Assembly (NCBI GenBank): GCA_030386875.1
Contig: CM059573.1
Span: forward strand, 26,949,891 to 27,013,890
DNA length: 64,000 nucleotides
Direction: 5' to 3'
Source of the DNA: Morinoia aosen
Lineage: Eukaryota > Arthropoda > Malacostraca > Amphipoda > Talitridae
The position numbers and the translations under genes were made by a program. This document shows, piece by piece, positions 1-11,211 of the stretch (its first letter is position 1; each line of letters opens with the position of its first letter). The notes beneath the pieces are model-generated. The model was not told the origin of the DNA. It saw nothing but the letters and a program-made list of their open reading frames with translations, and did no database searches.

Positions 1-719
1 AGCTATGAATAGGCTCAATTTAATATACATGTGGCCAGTGAGAGAAGAGCGGAAATAGGTTAGAATTATAGAAAAGGGTAAAATAGAATTAGTAGTAGGT
101 AGTTAGAAAAGCTTAGTATAGTACTAACCACACGCAGCTCAACATTCACTGTTTAGCTGGCTGCGACCAATAGAGAACTGCCCGATATTGTTGCCGCCAC
201 GAGCGTTGCCAACTTATGGTCTCTCTAACTAGAACTTTCATTACCCGCTATATTACAGGAATAATAACGACTAACTGAAAGATTCAATAAATTTATTTAA
301 TGTAAACCTGTGAGTAATGAAAAAAAATCTTGAATGAGCGCGCAACCTTGCATTACTTAATAGTTAATACTAGAACTCAACGTAATACATCGCCATATTA
401 CATGGACAGAGCATAATATGGAAATTGGAGACAAAACATTTAGATTACCTTATATAATTTAAACACTAAGCACACTCTGTAATGAAGATCTGCCCTTCGC
501 AAAAGATACACACTGAACTCTTAATTTGTCAAACCCAATAATTCAGCTTATGATGACCGCGATTTTTTTGCGTACCCTCATTAATAAAAAAGAAAAACAG
601 TTCATTTCCAATAAAGATGAAACAGAAAACCTCATCAAAGGTGTTAAAATATTTTAAAGTACAAGATTATTCCAAAATTTTTTAATACATTCTACTATTT
701 GGCAACCGAATTTTCGTCA
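1..719. other. Non-coding stretch, nothing recognised
   Basis: AT-rich sequence without a convincing ORF, RNA gene or terminal repeat. It lies upstream of the Tc1-like relic and may contain its 5' terminal repeat, but I could not match an inverted copy to the sequence after 1,790. Confidence 0.5.
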
Positions 720-1783
720 GCATTCATCTCCAATAACGTGTCATTGGTACAGCAGCTCTCATTCTGAAAGGTCGTAAGCCAATACCTTCTTGAGCGTATT
801 GTGTAGCTCCAGAATGGTTTGGGATATCGGAAGATATATGCACAACCTTGTGTTCCTGAAGCCTTGGTTGGAACCATAATACGGGTGTGGAAATGTCGGA
901 ATACGACTTTTAACAAGCCTCAAACTGGCCGTCTACGGAAGATTAACTACCTTTCTGTTTGAAAATAGGTCCGAACAGTAGCGCAAAGGCTTCAAACTAC
1001 TCGCGAAAAATTGAAGAATGTTCTCAAGGTATCTGGGATCGAAGCCAGCAAACACAAGATCAGCAGGGCACTACGCCGTGAAGGTCTTCGCTCCTGCACC
1101 CCTCGTAGGACACCTCTTCCCCAGAAACGTCACGTCTAGGCCACGCTGAAGTATGCCAATGACCATTTGAGCAAGCCAGCAGCGTTTTGAAACTCACTAC
1201 TGTAGTCAGATGAAATCAAAATCGAATTATTTGGAGAAACAGCACAAACCATGCTTCGAGGCAACAAAACGAAAAGTATAAACCAAAGTGCACCATACTC
1301 ACTGTTAAGCCTGGTGGTGGCTCAATCATGGCATGGGGATGTTTCAGCTCATCAGAGGTAGATAAACTTTAAATTATTGAAGGAAACGTGAATGGCAGGA
1401 AATATCGTGAAATATTGGAAGAGTAACTCCTACCTTCAGCTCGCTTGTTAAAATTGAAACATGGATGGACCTTACAACAAGACAACGATCCAAAGCATAC
1501 TGCAATCGAAACCAATGAATGGTTGAGAATGAAGACGATTAGCCTTTAATAATGGCCAAGTCAATCCCCGGACATGAATTCAATCGAAAACTTGTGGAGG
1601 GAATTGAAATTGAAGATTCAGAAGAGAGGTCACAATAACATAACTAAACTCAAAGAAATGTGCATCAAAGAATGGAATACTCGTAAGATTTCACCCGAAA
1701 CTTGTAAAATGCTGGTAGTGAACTGCTTTAAATATTTCGAAGGCATAATAAATAATAACGGTCATGCAACGAATTATTAATGT
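720..1783 (+). pseudogene. Tc1-like transposase relic (DD34E)
   Basis: This is a decayed transposase of the Tc1/mariner superfamily, which cuts and pastes DNA at TA sites. Reading across several frames recovers the family order. Around 790-900 there is an N-terminal helix-turn-helix segment (RIV, then GLGYRKI). At 867-947 comes VGTIIRVWK, followed by NKPQTGRLRKIN. The first catalytic region SDE is at 1206-1214, then [16 protein letters not shown] near 1300-1350. The second aspartate sits in QQDNDPKHT (1475-1501), and SPDMNSIENLWRE follows at 1570-1605. Exactly 34 residues separate the second Asp from the Glu, the DD34E spacing. Two adjacent stops (TAA TAA) precede the tryptophan of WPSQSPD, and frameshifts occur upstream. 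Only the last 68 codons (1574-1780) remain open. I could not define the terminal repeats. Confidence 0.88.
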
Positions 1784-1898
1784 ATGTATATCTTGAGATG
1801 TGTTGTAAACTTTTGTTCACGCATTTATAATACATGTTTCTATAAATTTTCATTAAATATTTGCTGGTTTAAAATATATTATTAATCTTTTTACATTA

Positions 1899-2186
1899 AA
1901 ATGATGGAGCCAAATGTTAGGTCATGTACCCAAACTTTGAATTCTGTATTATCTCAGATCTCAATGATAAACCATTATTATTTCAAGGAGATGTATATAC
2001 AAACCGTATCTAGTTGTTCTTCATTCCGTGGAATGAAGGTATTGATAGAGACACAGTTACAGTAAAATCATGACGTCAGATCTTAGGTCGTCTAGCCAAT
2101 TTTTGAATTCTGTGTTAGTCTCAGATCTCATTGAAGAACCATTATAATTTCAAGGGTATATCGACCCGTATCTAGTTCTATTCCAG
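1899..2186. repeat. Two-copy diverged tandem duplication (~165 bp)
   Basis: Copy 1 begins near 1899 and copy 2 near 2063. Both carry the same ordered words: TTAGGTC, TTTGAATTCTGT, CTCAGATCTCA, ACCATTAT, TTTCAAGG and CCGTATCTAGTT. The copies differ by many substitutions and small indels. It lies immediately downstream of the Tc1-like relic. No coding potential is seen. Confidence 0.75.
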
Positions 2187-2635
2187 TTAATGTCTCGGTG
2201 TAAAAGCATCGCTTGACTTCCCTCACAACCCCTTCCCTTTTAGCTTCAGAATTTATTGTTTCCAAGGTTGTTTTGATGGAAAATCTAAAAAGAAGAGCTC
2301 TAGTCGAACTTCATTTGCATAAATGACAAGGAAATAAATTGAGCTTTGGTAGCGAGAACTGTCATTAGAGGCAATAAATGATTTACGGTTGCAATAAAGT
2401 TTCCGGTCATAAATAAATTTATTTCATAATGTTCATGAATAGCAAATGATAGAAGAGGGGGCCTTTTTTTCCCGTCATACTTATGTCTCGTCATAAATGT
2501 TTCCGTCCATCTCTCGTTAAGGTTTCTCATCGAGCTTCTAAGAAAAGGAAATGGATTGTTTTATTTTGACGGTAGTACATATTTTATGAGATATTTTAGT
2601 CCCAGAAAATAATGAAGTTGGTTTAGATGAACGTA
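2187..2635. other. Non-coding stretch, nothing recognised
   Basis: AT-rich. The only open frame is a short reverse one at 2300-2530 without recognisable motifs. Confidence 0.4.
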
Positions 2636-2792
2636 AATTCCGGTCACATGACTTATGGTCACATGGATTTCGGTCATATTGATTCCAGTCACGTAGATTC
2701 TAGTGCATAAATGCTGGTCTCCAAGATTTCGATCTCATCGAATACTCATAGATTTTTATCTCATAGATTTTGGTCTCATCGATAGGAGTCCG
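2636..2792. repeat. Degenerate 15-17 bp tandem repeat
   Basis: About ten imperfect units with a core like TTCCGGTCACATGGAT, decaying rightwards to TTTGGTCTCATCGAT. The unit is too degenerate for an exact copy number. Confidence 0.6.
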
Positions 2793-4230
2793 GTAACAAA
2801 TATCATCAAATAAAAGACACTTTTTCTCGTGAACGCAGCTAATTTGCATAAAATGATGAGGTACTTAAAAAATGCAACGCAAAAAGTAAAAACGCACTAT
2901 TAACAAGTATTTCAGGATATTCGGGCCAAAATTCAGCACACTAATGTAAAGATTGTTAATACTGTTGTCTGGGGGTCACAAGTTTTCTTGCATCAATCTT
3001 ATCCTCGGGTACAGAGTTTTTTAAGCGACACTCAGCAAGGTTCTACGACTTTAGAAGTTCTCATTGTCATTAGGGAAAGTCGTAGCGGGTTTATTAATTC
3101 ATAACAACGAAGTATTGTTACACTAAAGCTAGGAAAGAGTTGCTTGAGGTTTGTCTAGTTAAACCTGACAGGGAGTAGGTGATCAGCATCACAGCCTCTC
3201 ATCTACACAAATAAGGACCTGCTCACAGCATAGCTTGAGGATTGGCCCCTACTTAACCGTTTTCATGCTTACTTTTTAAAAGGTATACTCGCACAACATG
3301 GGCACGAAATAGAATCCTGTGTTATGCACGTATTATCGAAAAGATCCATAACTGAGCTGACGTGACAAAGATGTATAATTTAATACTTGAGATGGGAGTT
3401 TGAGCAACAGGGCAAATAATCAGCCCATTCTCAGACTCGCTCCTTGCATGTCGAGACAAAGCACCTGCAAATTATTCATTGAAGTAGTTTAATGTATATA
3501 ATTCAGGAACAAAACAAGGTAACATCTTAGGATAACCCAAATAAACACAATAACAAGAAAAATGCGATAATAGATGATAATGGTATTGGTCCTATGCATC
3601 AGCTGCACTCAAAAACACTTATTCCTGTTATTGGAAAAGACACAAAAATATTCAAGAAAAAATTAATTTGAAGCTTCTACTATTGAATGAACTTTTATGA
3701 AAACAGGTAACCTAAAATTTTTAGGTTATCCCAATCGGTTAAAATTTTTAGGTTAAAATTTTTAGGATAACCCAATATCGGCTCCAATCAAGGACGCAAA
3801 TTATCGCGACAGAAGCTCAGCAAAGAGCGAGCCAATGTTTTCACTTTACTGCCAGGAATTTATATCGGTAGTAGGGTATCTGTGAGCGTGTTTGTCGGCC
3901 TCACGCACGTTAATCAGCGCAACGAATGTGAGCGGGCCAAACACTTGGCGACAAATACTTGTTAGGAAGCGTGCGGCGTTGCGTAGAGTTGTCATCACGC
4001 CGAGAGGCTGACAAATTGGAAGAGATGCTCGAGGCTATCAGGGAATAGCACGCCCATAAATCCCGCCTCATGACGACCGATGCGCTGACAGCCCAGAGAA
4101 AGATCATCATAAATTGCACTCCTGCCACGCGACCGGAAAGCAATCATGCCCACCTCTTCGAGAGACGCGATCGGCAGCAACAGCTCTGCATTATCTCTGA
4201 GCACCGAGCGTCTCGGGGCACTGAACTGCC
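2793..4230. other. Non-coding stretch with a small AAATTTTTAGG repeat
   Basis: No gene recognised. At 3712-3775 the word AAAATTTTTAGGTTA occurs three times, giving a short local tandem or foldback cluster. Several overlapping short ORFs at 3910-4375 lie on both strands in CpG-containing sequence and look like chance frames. Confidence 0.4.
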
Positions 4231-4378
4231 CGCGTCAAATCACGTAATGGTATTTTCACCCCCATTTATAGGGCGATATATTACATTTTCATGTGAGTGG
4301 CAGAGCACAGGTGAGTCAAAACACACAATGGTATTTTATATCCCATTTATGAGGCAATTTATTTTATTTTCATGAAGG
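4231..4378. repeat. Two-copy ~80-bp tandem duplication
   Basis: The copies begin near 4232 and 4312. They share GTCAAA, AATGGTATTTT, CCCATTTAT, GGCRATWTATT and ATTTTCATG in the same order. Confidence 0.7.
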
Positions 4379-4795
4379 GTTTCAGTGTTTTAGTTGGTAT
4401 TTAAAAGAAACTAATGATGAGCAGAAATTAGTTTCAAGCACACATGAAGAGGGGTTTCTTCGTGTAACGAATTTCTGCATGTTACACGTAGACGGATTTA
4501 ATATCAATTTCTACAAAAAGTTCAATGAACTGGTCGTGCCTTTTGTGCGTAATGCAGCAGCAAAATATCGCAAACGGTATTGTAAAGGTTAGAATTCATT
4601 TTGTAATGCAAAAATTTTACGAGTGCAAACAGATGTTTCCATGATTTAGTGTTTTCTACAGTCGGACGTATAAGTATTGGTGCATCGGGAGCAGTATTCG
4701 TTTCGAAAAGTGATCCCTCAACATTTCATTTTTGGAATTCAACCTGAGGCTCTCAGCAATAAAGCAAGTATCATGAAATGCTCACAAAACATAGT

Positions 4796-4960
4796 CTTTA
4801 CAGTAATTCCTATTGCGTTGGTTAAATTCAAGACTGGAGTAATGCAAACGAAACCAATTTTGCTTTGTAAGGTATTTCCTTTTGTGTGTTGAGGTAAAAT
4901 TCAAGACTGGAGTCACGCAAGCGAAATCAAATCTGCTTTGTAGGGTCTTTCTTAGTTTGT
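4796..4960. repeat. Two-copy ~80-bp tandem duplication
   Basis: Both copies contain AAATTCAAGACTGGAGT, ACGCAAGCGAAA or a close variant, TGCTTTGTA and TTTGTGTG-like words. The second copy starts near 4891. Confidence 0.7.
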
Positions 4961-5194
4961 GCGGAGGTTAAGCACAAGGCAATCCCGAGGCACGATGTCT
5001 CGCTCGTTTTGTTTATCGAGAAAATTTGTCTTCTGTGCACGAGCGTGCTATGACACCAAGGATCGAGGTGTGCTAATCCAATAAAACACTTCCATTCTAA
5101 CTTTTTCGCCGCCTGCATGCATGTTTTTCGCCCCCCAAGTAATTAAGCGTTTAAGCGGCTTTGACTAGGCTGTAACAGACACAGAGACACTTGC

Positions 5195-5480
5195 ACCAAT
5201 GGTGTGCACATGGTACGTTTTTGAAAAGTGAAGGAAAAAATTATGCGGATAAGGTAGGTTTTCATAAAGTGATGATGAAAAATGATGTGCACAAAAAAAC
5301 TGCCCATGGTAGGTGTTTCATAAAGTAGGGGTAAAAATGGTGAGCATATGGTAGCTTTTTATAAAGTTAAGATGAAAAAATGAGATGCACATGGTTGGTT
5401 TTTCATAAAGTATAAGTGAAAAATGCTGTGCACATGACGTTTTCTATGAAGTAAAGGTAAAAAATGAAATGTTCATTTCC
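5195..5480. repeat. Five-copy ~55-bp imperfect tandem array
   Basis: Each unit contains TGCACATGGTA, GTTTTTCATAAAGT and GTGAAAAATG-like segments. Units vary in length through A-tract indels. No ORF is conserved across units. Confidence 0.7.
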
Positions 5481-5688
5481 TATGACTGGGATTCATCGTG
5501 CTAGATGAAACATGCATGCTTCATACCGTCCTTTGTCTCACGAATAACATGTGGAGACTAACGCAATTGTCACGGGCGCTTGAGAAGAAAACAGAAATAA
5601 AACAAAATTTTGCTTTGAACAGGCGCAATTGCTGGAGGTGAATTCAATTCTGGAAGTTCCGTAAACAAGTTTGCAGCGCTCAGTGGTG

Positions 5689-5823
5689 GGCTCTTTTGGG
5701 GGGTTGTGGGATGCTGTATTTTAGCACCCGCTGAGTTGGTGCTAACTTTTGGCCTCTTCTGGAGGGGTTGTGGGATGCTGGATTTTAGCACCCGCTGAGT
5801 TGGTGCTAACTTTTTGGCCTCTG
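5689..5823. repeat. Two-copy ~66-bp tandem duplication
   Basis: The block GGGTTGTGGGATGCTG, then TTTTAGCACCCGCTGAGT, then TGGTGCTAACTTT, then GGCCTCT occurs twice with almost no divergence, so this is a recent duplication. Confidence 0.85.
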
Positions 5824-6617
5824 TAGCAGTTCCCCACGGTGGTTGGAGAGTTTTTCCAGATTTCTTTCTCCAACCGCAATGAAAATTTCATATTTTGTGT
5901 TCTTGGCGGGCTCAACGGTTGTTAATTCGCTCAACACAAGTTTTCATACGAGCCCCAATTATGTCGAAACTTATTTTGTAGCAATTCCAAGTTTAAAATC
6001 GCACGTACTTCCAGCAGCCAAAATGTTTGGGCTGAAACTGAAGAAACTGTCTCCTTTCAACGACGTTTGTGTTGTACGTATTTATCCCGGTGTGTATTAC
6101 ATGTGTAATGTCTTAGAATATTAAAAAGTGATCCGAAACATGTTAGTGTAATCGCAATTTCGATTTCATATTGAGAACAATCATTTAAAATATGTTTATA
6201 ATTTTTTTTTAGCTTCGAGGGTAAGATATTTAGTAATTATCAGATTGTATAACATCGGTGGTGGGTATACTCCAAGGCATTTTTAAAGGATTCGATTAAA
6301 ATTTAAACGCTGTATCGACTCTTTTCAGCCCATTATTTTTAGCTGTTAATTGAACAAATATACTGAAAGAGTGTAATCTCATGTTATATATAAATTTAAT
6401 GACGAACTTCAAATAATAACTTCAGAATGTCATCTATAGAAATAAAGGCAGGTCTAAACTATCCACACACAACTTCAGGAATTTGGAGGGCAGAGCAGAC
6501 ACATGAAAGATGCCAATGAAAGCTTCAAAATTTATCAACGAGCGCTGAATTGACTTCATTGAAAAAAATGTCAGCGGCAGCTAACATTTTTTGTTTGACA
6601 AATTTTTCTTTTGAAAA
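5824..6617. other. Non-coding stretch, one small ORF without homology
   Basis: An open frame at 5843-6124 (93 codons, plus strand) has no motif I recognise and no supporting signal. The rest is AT-rich non-coding DNA. Confidence 0.35.
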
Positions 6618-6953
6618 TCCTAGAGCCAGATTTTTAAACACTTTACGACGTCGTAGCGGCACAGCAAGCAGCGCAAACTCTTCTTAGTAGACTTTCAATG
6701 CCAGTTGCTCCGCTTCGATGACAAATTTGCTTCAAATCCTGCTACTCGTCTGGCGGAGGAAAGTACAACAACGACATCGTAAGGCATTATGAAAGAATCT
6801 CAGTCGCATGGCGCTGTGATCTCCATGAAAAACCTCAAACTGAAGAATTTTATCCTAGAAAAAACAACACACATCGCAGCCAAGTCACAAAAAATTAGCT
6901 CCCAGCTGTGCTGCTACAACGATATAAATTGTTTCAAAAATCTGGCCCCTAAG
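6618..6953. repeat. Imperfect inverted repeat (~50-bp arms)
   Basis: The left arm (6618-6666) contains GCCAGATTTTTAAACA and GTAGCGGCACAGC. The right arm (6903-6953) is the approximate reverse complement, reading GCTGTGCTGCTAC and TCAAAAATCTGGC on the plus strand. About 236 bp lie between the arms. It could be a MITE or a decayed foldback. I saw no clear target duplication. Confidence 0.55.
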
Positions 6954-7697
6954 GCGTGCAACTGGCTCGTCTGAATTGGACGAGGATGTCGATGCCTGCA
7001 AGTCAACAGCAGTCAGTTTTTAAGGCGGCAAAAATGTCATGTCGGAGCCGGGAAAGTCTCCGTAAAAGCGGGAATCGCAGGAAGACATGCGCAGTCTGTC
7101 GGGAGCAGCGATGGTGAGATAGCGGTGGGGAGAGGACATCGCAGCGATTAGGAAGGCTGGAAAACACTTCAAGTTAAGCCTTTAACGACAGCATTTTGTG
7201 CTCATATCGCCGTCATCAGAATGACAACGGGTTGTGACCGACATCACAATGAGGAAGAAACCGATACTCGGCAGAGAAATTCAAAGGTTAGGGAAGAAAT
7301 GTAACTGCAATAAAACTATGCCAAGACCATCTTGAAAAAGGCCTCTATATTCTTATTGAGCGTTAGAGGGTTAACGTACTGAGTTTTCCTCTATTCTTGA
7401 AAAAGTCTGCGAAATACCCCTGAGAGTTTTGCTAAATGCACGAATGCCACGGGAAAAAAATATTTTTCGTATAACGAAGCAAAACACGATTCAGAGATGC
7501 TGATATGACTGTTTTCAATGGGACGTGATAAATTTCTTGTATTAAAAACCTGAAACGAGAACATGTACTTATGAAAAAAAAAGTAAATTATCACGCTGAG
7601 GAGCGATAAGGAGCTAAATTAGTGAATATCCGCAGCAGTAAAATTCTAGAATTCTGTAGATGAGAGGGCAATTCGCTGCTGTAAGTTTTGCTCTATC
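6954..7697. other. Non-coding stretch, nothing recognised
   Basis: No convincing gene, RNA or element end. Short open frames on both strands lack motifs. Confidence 0.4.
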
Positions 7698-8055
7698 CAT
7701 TTAAACCTTACTGAATGGAATCGTTCACTGAATAGAATCGTTTACTGAATGGAATCGCTTACTGAATGGAATCGTTTACTGAATGGAATCGCTTACTGAA
7801 TGGAATCGCTTACTGAATGGAATCGTTTACTGAATGGAATCGCTTACTGAATGGAATCGCTTACTGAATGGAATCGTTTACTGAATGGAATCGCTTACTG
7901 AATGGAAACGCTTAATGTATGGAAAAGCTTATTGAATGGAAACACTTTTTTAATTTAAACGCTTATTGAATGGAAACGCTTATTGAATTTAAACGCTTAT
8001 TGAATGGAAAACGCTCACTCAATGGAAACGCGTTTTGAATTTTAACGCTTATTTT
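7698..8055. repeat. 17-bp tandem array, left copy
   Basis: About 20 units of AATGGAATCGCTTACTG. The left two-thirds is homogeneous, alternating CGTTT and CGCTT. The right third drifts to AATGGAAACGCTTATTG and AATTTAAACGCTTATTG. The same drifted type forms a second array at 18.51-18.81 kb. The non-LTR retrotransposon sequence starts directly at its right edge. Confidence 0.95.
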
Positions 8056-8286
8056 AGTTTTAGTTGAGGTTTTAGTTGAGGCTGCGGTAGTGAGAGGAGG
8101 TGAGGTGTCGCTGCTCCAGCGAGGAGTTGTTTGGTGCTATTATTCAAGCACCTCAAAATGTGATGAAAAACTGATGAAAAACTGAGCATCCGTGAATGTA
8201 TTTTCTACATCATTGAATCGTGAAACTGGAAAAAATCATCAAAAAATCAGCTGTGAAAAGTGATGAATTTCATCGTGTAAAACTGA

Positions 8287-8619
8287 ATGGCGCTTTCTGT
8301 AAACTATGTTTTAGACTCGAAGTGCGTGCAACAGCCCCCAGAAATGGTCACTTCCGCTTCCTTCCCTGGTGAACCGCAACAACCCCCTCCCTCCTCCTCC
8401 GCATCCCCTGTCACTCGCACCGACTTGAACCGGAACAAGCTTATCACGAATACTAACGTGAAGCAAAAAAGACCTGATGAAATAGCAAAGTTGAATTTTG
8501 TGAACACCAACATAAAATACAGTGATAAATTTACGCAATTCTCATCTGTTATTGCGAAATTTATGTTGAGTGTCAGTGAATATGAATTGAGTGTCTGTGG
8601 GTTTCTTTTCATCGCCTGA
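8287..8619 (+). CDS. Small upstream ORF in the retrotransposon leader
   Basis: A 110-codon frame starting with ATG. It has a proline/serine-rich stretch at residues 26-41 (PQQPPPSSSASP) and no recognisable domain. It may be an upstream ORF or a broken N-terminal part of ORF1. A more likely true ORF1 start is the ATG at 8650, in a different frame. That frame reads MSPMSPTSQTMETK and hits a TAG at 8704-8706. Confidence 0.35.
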   Translation: MALSVNYVLDSKCVQQPPEMVTSASFPGEPQQPPPSSSASPVTRTDLNRNKLITNTNVKQKRPDEIAKLNFVNTNIKYSDKFTQFSSVIAKFMLSVSEYELSVCGFLFIA

Positions 8620-8762
8620 CAGTTTATTTTTCATCCCATTTTAAAAGCAATGTCACCCATGTCTCCTACTTCTCAAACCATGGAAACCAAAATCGCAGCA
8701 AAATAGAAGTTGTACTCTGGCAAGACCGTGCCTCGTGTCAATGAACTCTCAGGGATCATGCT

Positions 8763-11060
8763 TTGTTAACGATTTCAACGGAAACGGAACGGAAACGGAA
8801 ACGAAACCCACCAAAAACGTCACGCGTAAAATCGCTCGTTCAAAAGCCTCAACCGCTCAAAATAACAGAAGAAACTCCGACGGTAAAGCAGTGCAACGTC
8901 AACGAAAGCACCGCAACACAGCTACCATCACCAGAGCAAACCAACAGAGAGTCGACAGAAGGTCGCCCGACTGAGAGTCTAGTTTCTGAGTCACTCGCCA
9001 CAGACATAAATCTCCCAAGCGCTGCTGGTAACAACGAAATTTTCACATCGGCATCGCAAGCAGTCAAAACAAGCCCTAGCAAGAGCAAGGAAGAAGCCCC
9101 TGAGCCTGGATTCTACAATCCAAGCAGTCCTCGAGAAGATACACCAGCGAAAGAATCAAGAAATATCCCACGGGGTATGATGGGTAAAAATGTAGATTTG
9201 TCACTAGCTACCGAGAATGATGCGATGAATGAGCCTAATATTTACGATTCTAATATTTCTAATATTTATAATTCTAGTGATCAGAATTTCATGAATATTA
9301 CATCAAACAGCTTCCACCCGCTTCAAATTTCAATGTCCCATTTCATTCACCAGGTAAACAATAACCTGTCTCTCACTGCAGCCCACTTAATGAAAATGTC
9401 AAAACAGCGGACGCCTCCAACTCCACTTTCGATATCTTCAACCGCTTCAAATGTTAGGCTCATTACAGAACAACTTTTCAAATTGAACTTGCATGTAAGC
9501 TCTTTCGATCTTACGCCAAAGATCCCGTTTTCGACAAGCCAATTTTCTGACTCGCACTGCAAAAAACTTCTGGATACTTTTCTTGTCGGAGATAAAATTC
9601 TCACGACGGTCCAAAGGACCGACATTGACCCCTCTTGTAAAATACGAACTGTAATTTCCAGTCGCATGGATGATCTCCTGAACGTAATTGACCAAATGCC
9701 TCAATTCACTAACTACATCGTTTGCTTCAGAGACTTAAGCCTCTCACAACCTAATATTGCTAAAATCAAAGAACTCATATCTTCTAAGTATGCGTCAGCC
9801 CGTATTTATGTCGTGAGTGCGTGTAGCGGTAAACAATTGCATCAGGCGTTAAACTTGTGCAAAACAAACGGTATTAAATTGATTCCGCTCCGAACAAACG
9901 GTGCAACTGATCTCATAACTTGCAATGATGTTCGTACTTGGCCCGGTACAAGAGAAGAAACACACCATTTTCTTCAACAGATTGCTCTCAGATCGAGTCT
10001 AAAACTCACTTTACAATCTAGCTCATGTCTCATAAACTCAAATGGCCTAAATGACAAAACTGAATGCTCCAACATCAGTACAAAACAGCAAAATGAATTG
10101 AAGAATTCTACTCGATCACTAACTGCTTCCAGTGAAGTCTCCAGAAACCTGATTCATTGCTTGCCTATTGAGAATGAACGTTCCCCTCCATTGATCTCCG
10201 GCTACCGCAGAGTACCCACAAAAAACAGGTTCTCGTTATTATCTGGTAACTCAGAGAGCGATATACCCCCATCACAAACGAGTACAAATCATCAACAACC
10301 AACCACGTACTCGGAAGCAGTAAAATCAATACAAAGAGAAAAATTGCAGCAGAATCTCGGTCTAAATCCGATAAAATATTTACAGCCAAACCGCACACAT
10401 AACCACCACCAAGAGAGTGGAAATGAAAAGAGCACCCCTCATTTCTCAGTCGCTCACTCAACTAAAACTGGCCACAGCCTGCAAATTCATAGCCAGGAAA
10501 GCAAGAAATCCAAACAACTCTCGTCTGAAAACGCTGAATGTCAGCCTAAATATCACTCAAGCCCCATGTACTCACTCGTCAGTACCACCATGGATGAATT
10601 AAAACGATCATTGAAAGTGAAGCTGCATCCTACCATAGCCGATGGGCACTGCCTCCTTCATGCAGTAACTCACCAGCTTAAAACAAAATCGCCCTCAAAA
10701 TGGAGCTACAATTCCTTAAAAGCAGCAATAAAAAAAGAAAGCACTACAAATGAAAACAAATATGTCAATTTCCTTGACAAGAAAAGCGGTGATCTACCTA
10801 GGCTCATAAGTAAATACATTGACGAAAAACATTTTGATCATGATGCTGGGGACTTAATACCACATATCATATCAAAGATCACTGGTAGGAAAATTTTCAT
10901 CTTCGATGAGCAGGGCGATGGTATTTGGAGAACAGTAGTCGACCCCTCACCAGAAGTATCAACTAATAACCATCCGTTGATGCTTCATCGGAAAAATTAT
11001 CACTACAGTACCCTTGTTGCACAAGACAAAAACAAGACTGATATCACATCATCTTCATGA
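8763..11060 (+). CDS. Retrotransposon ORF1 protein with C-terminal OTU-like domain
   Basis: A 765-codon open frame. It opens on TTG, not ATG; the first in-frame ATG is at 9177 (residue 139), and the original start was probably upstream (ATG 8650) before a frameshift near 8760. Residues 1-240 are Ser/Thr/Asn-rich and low in order. Residues 250-380 form a compact alpha/beta-looking segment (FLVGDKIL at 273-280, YIVCFRDLSL at 318-327, ARIYVVSACSGKQLH at 346-360) that vaguely follows an SGNH-hydrolase layout but lacks the GDS serine. Residues 620-752 match the OTU cysteine-protease family, with DGHC (Asp627, Cys630) and the C-terminal NYHYSTL (His747) as the expected catalytic residues. OTU enzymes remove ubiquitin in cells; the role here is unknown. 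After the TGA the same frame stays protein-like to 11220, which suggests a longer original product. Confidence 0.8.
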   Translation: MLTISTETERKRKRNPPKTSRVKSLVQKPQPLKITEETPTVKQCNVNESTATQLPSPEQTNRESTEGRPTESLVSESLATDINLPSAAGNNEIFTSASQAVKTSPSKSKEEAPEPGFYNPSSPREDTPAKESRNIPRGMMGKNVDLSLATENDAMNEPNIYDSNISNIYNSSDQNFMNITSNSFHPLQISMSHFIHQVNNNLSLTAAHLMKMSKQRTPPTPLSISSTASNVRLITEQLFKLNLHVSSFDLTPKIPFSTSQFSDSHCKKLLDTFLVGDKILTTVQRTDIDPSCKIRTVISSRMDDLLNVIDQMPQFTNYIVCFRDLSLSQPNIAKIKELISSKYASARIYVVSACSGKQLHQALNLCKTNGIKLIPLRTNGATDLITCNDVRTWPGTREETHHFLQQIALRSSLKLTLQSSSCLINSNGLNDKTECSNISTKQQNELKNSTRSLTASSEVSRNLIHCLPIENERSPPLISGYRRVPTKNRFSLLSGNSESDIPPSQTSTNHQQPTTYSEAVKSIQREKLQQNLGLNPIKYLQPNRTHNHHQESGNEKSTPHFSVAHSTKTGHSLQIHSQESKKSKQLSSENAECQPKYHSSPMYSLVSTTMDELKRSLKVKLHPTIADGHCLLHAVTHQLKTKSPSKWSYNSLKAAIKKESTTNENKYVNFLDKKSGDLPRLISKYIDEKHFDHDAGDLIPHIISKITGRKIFIFDEQGDGIWRTVVDPSPEVSTNNHPLMLHRKNYHYSTLVAQDKNKTDITSSS

Positions 11061-11211
11061 CAAAATACTGTTGTCCAGTCAAATGGCAGTCTCTCAAATA
11101 CACCAGATGCTAGACTTGACACTCTGGGCAACAATGATAAAATCAATAAATCCACGAAACAGTCCCCACCAAAAAATCCCTCTGGTGCCACAAATAATCG
11201 CCATAAAATAA

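Noticed and set aside
8763..8765. TTG as genuine start of ORF1
   Set aside because: The codon only marks where the frame opens; a frameshifted upstream ATG (8650) or the in-frame ATG at 9177 is more plausible.
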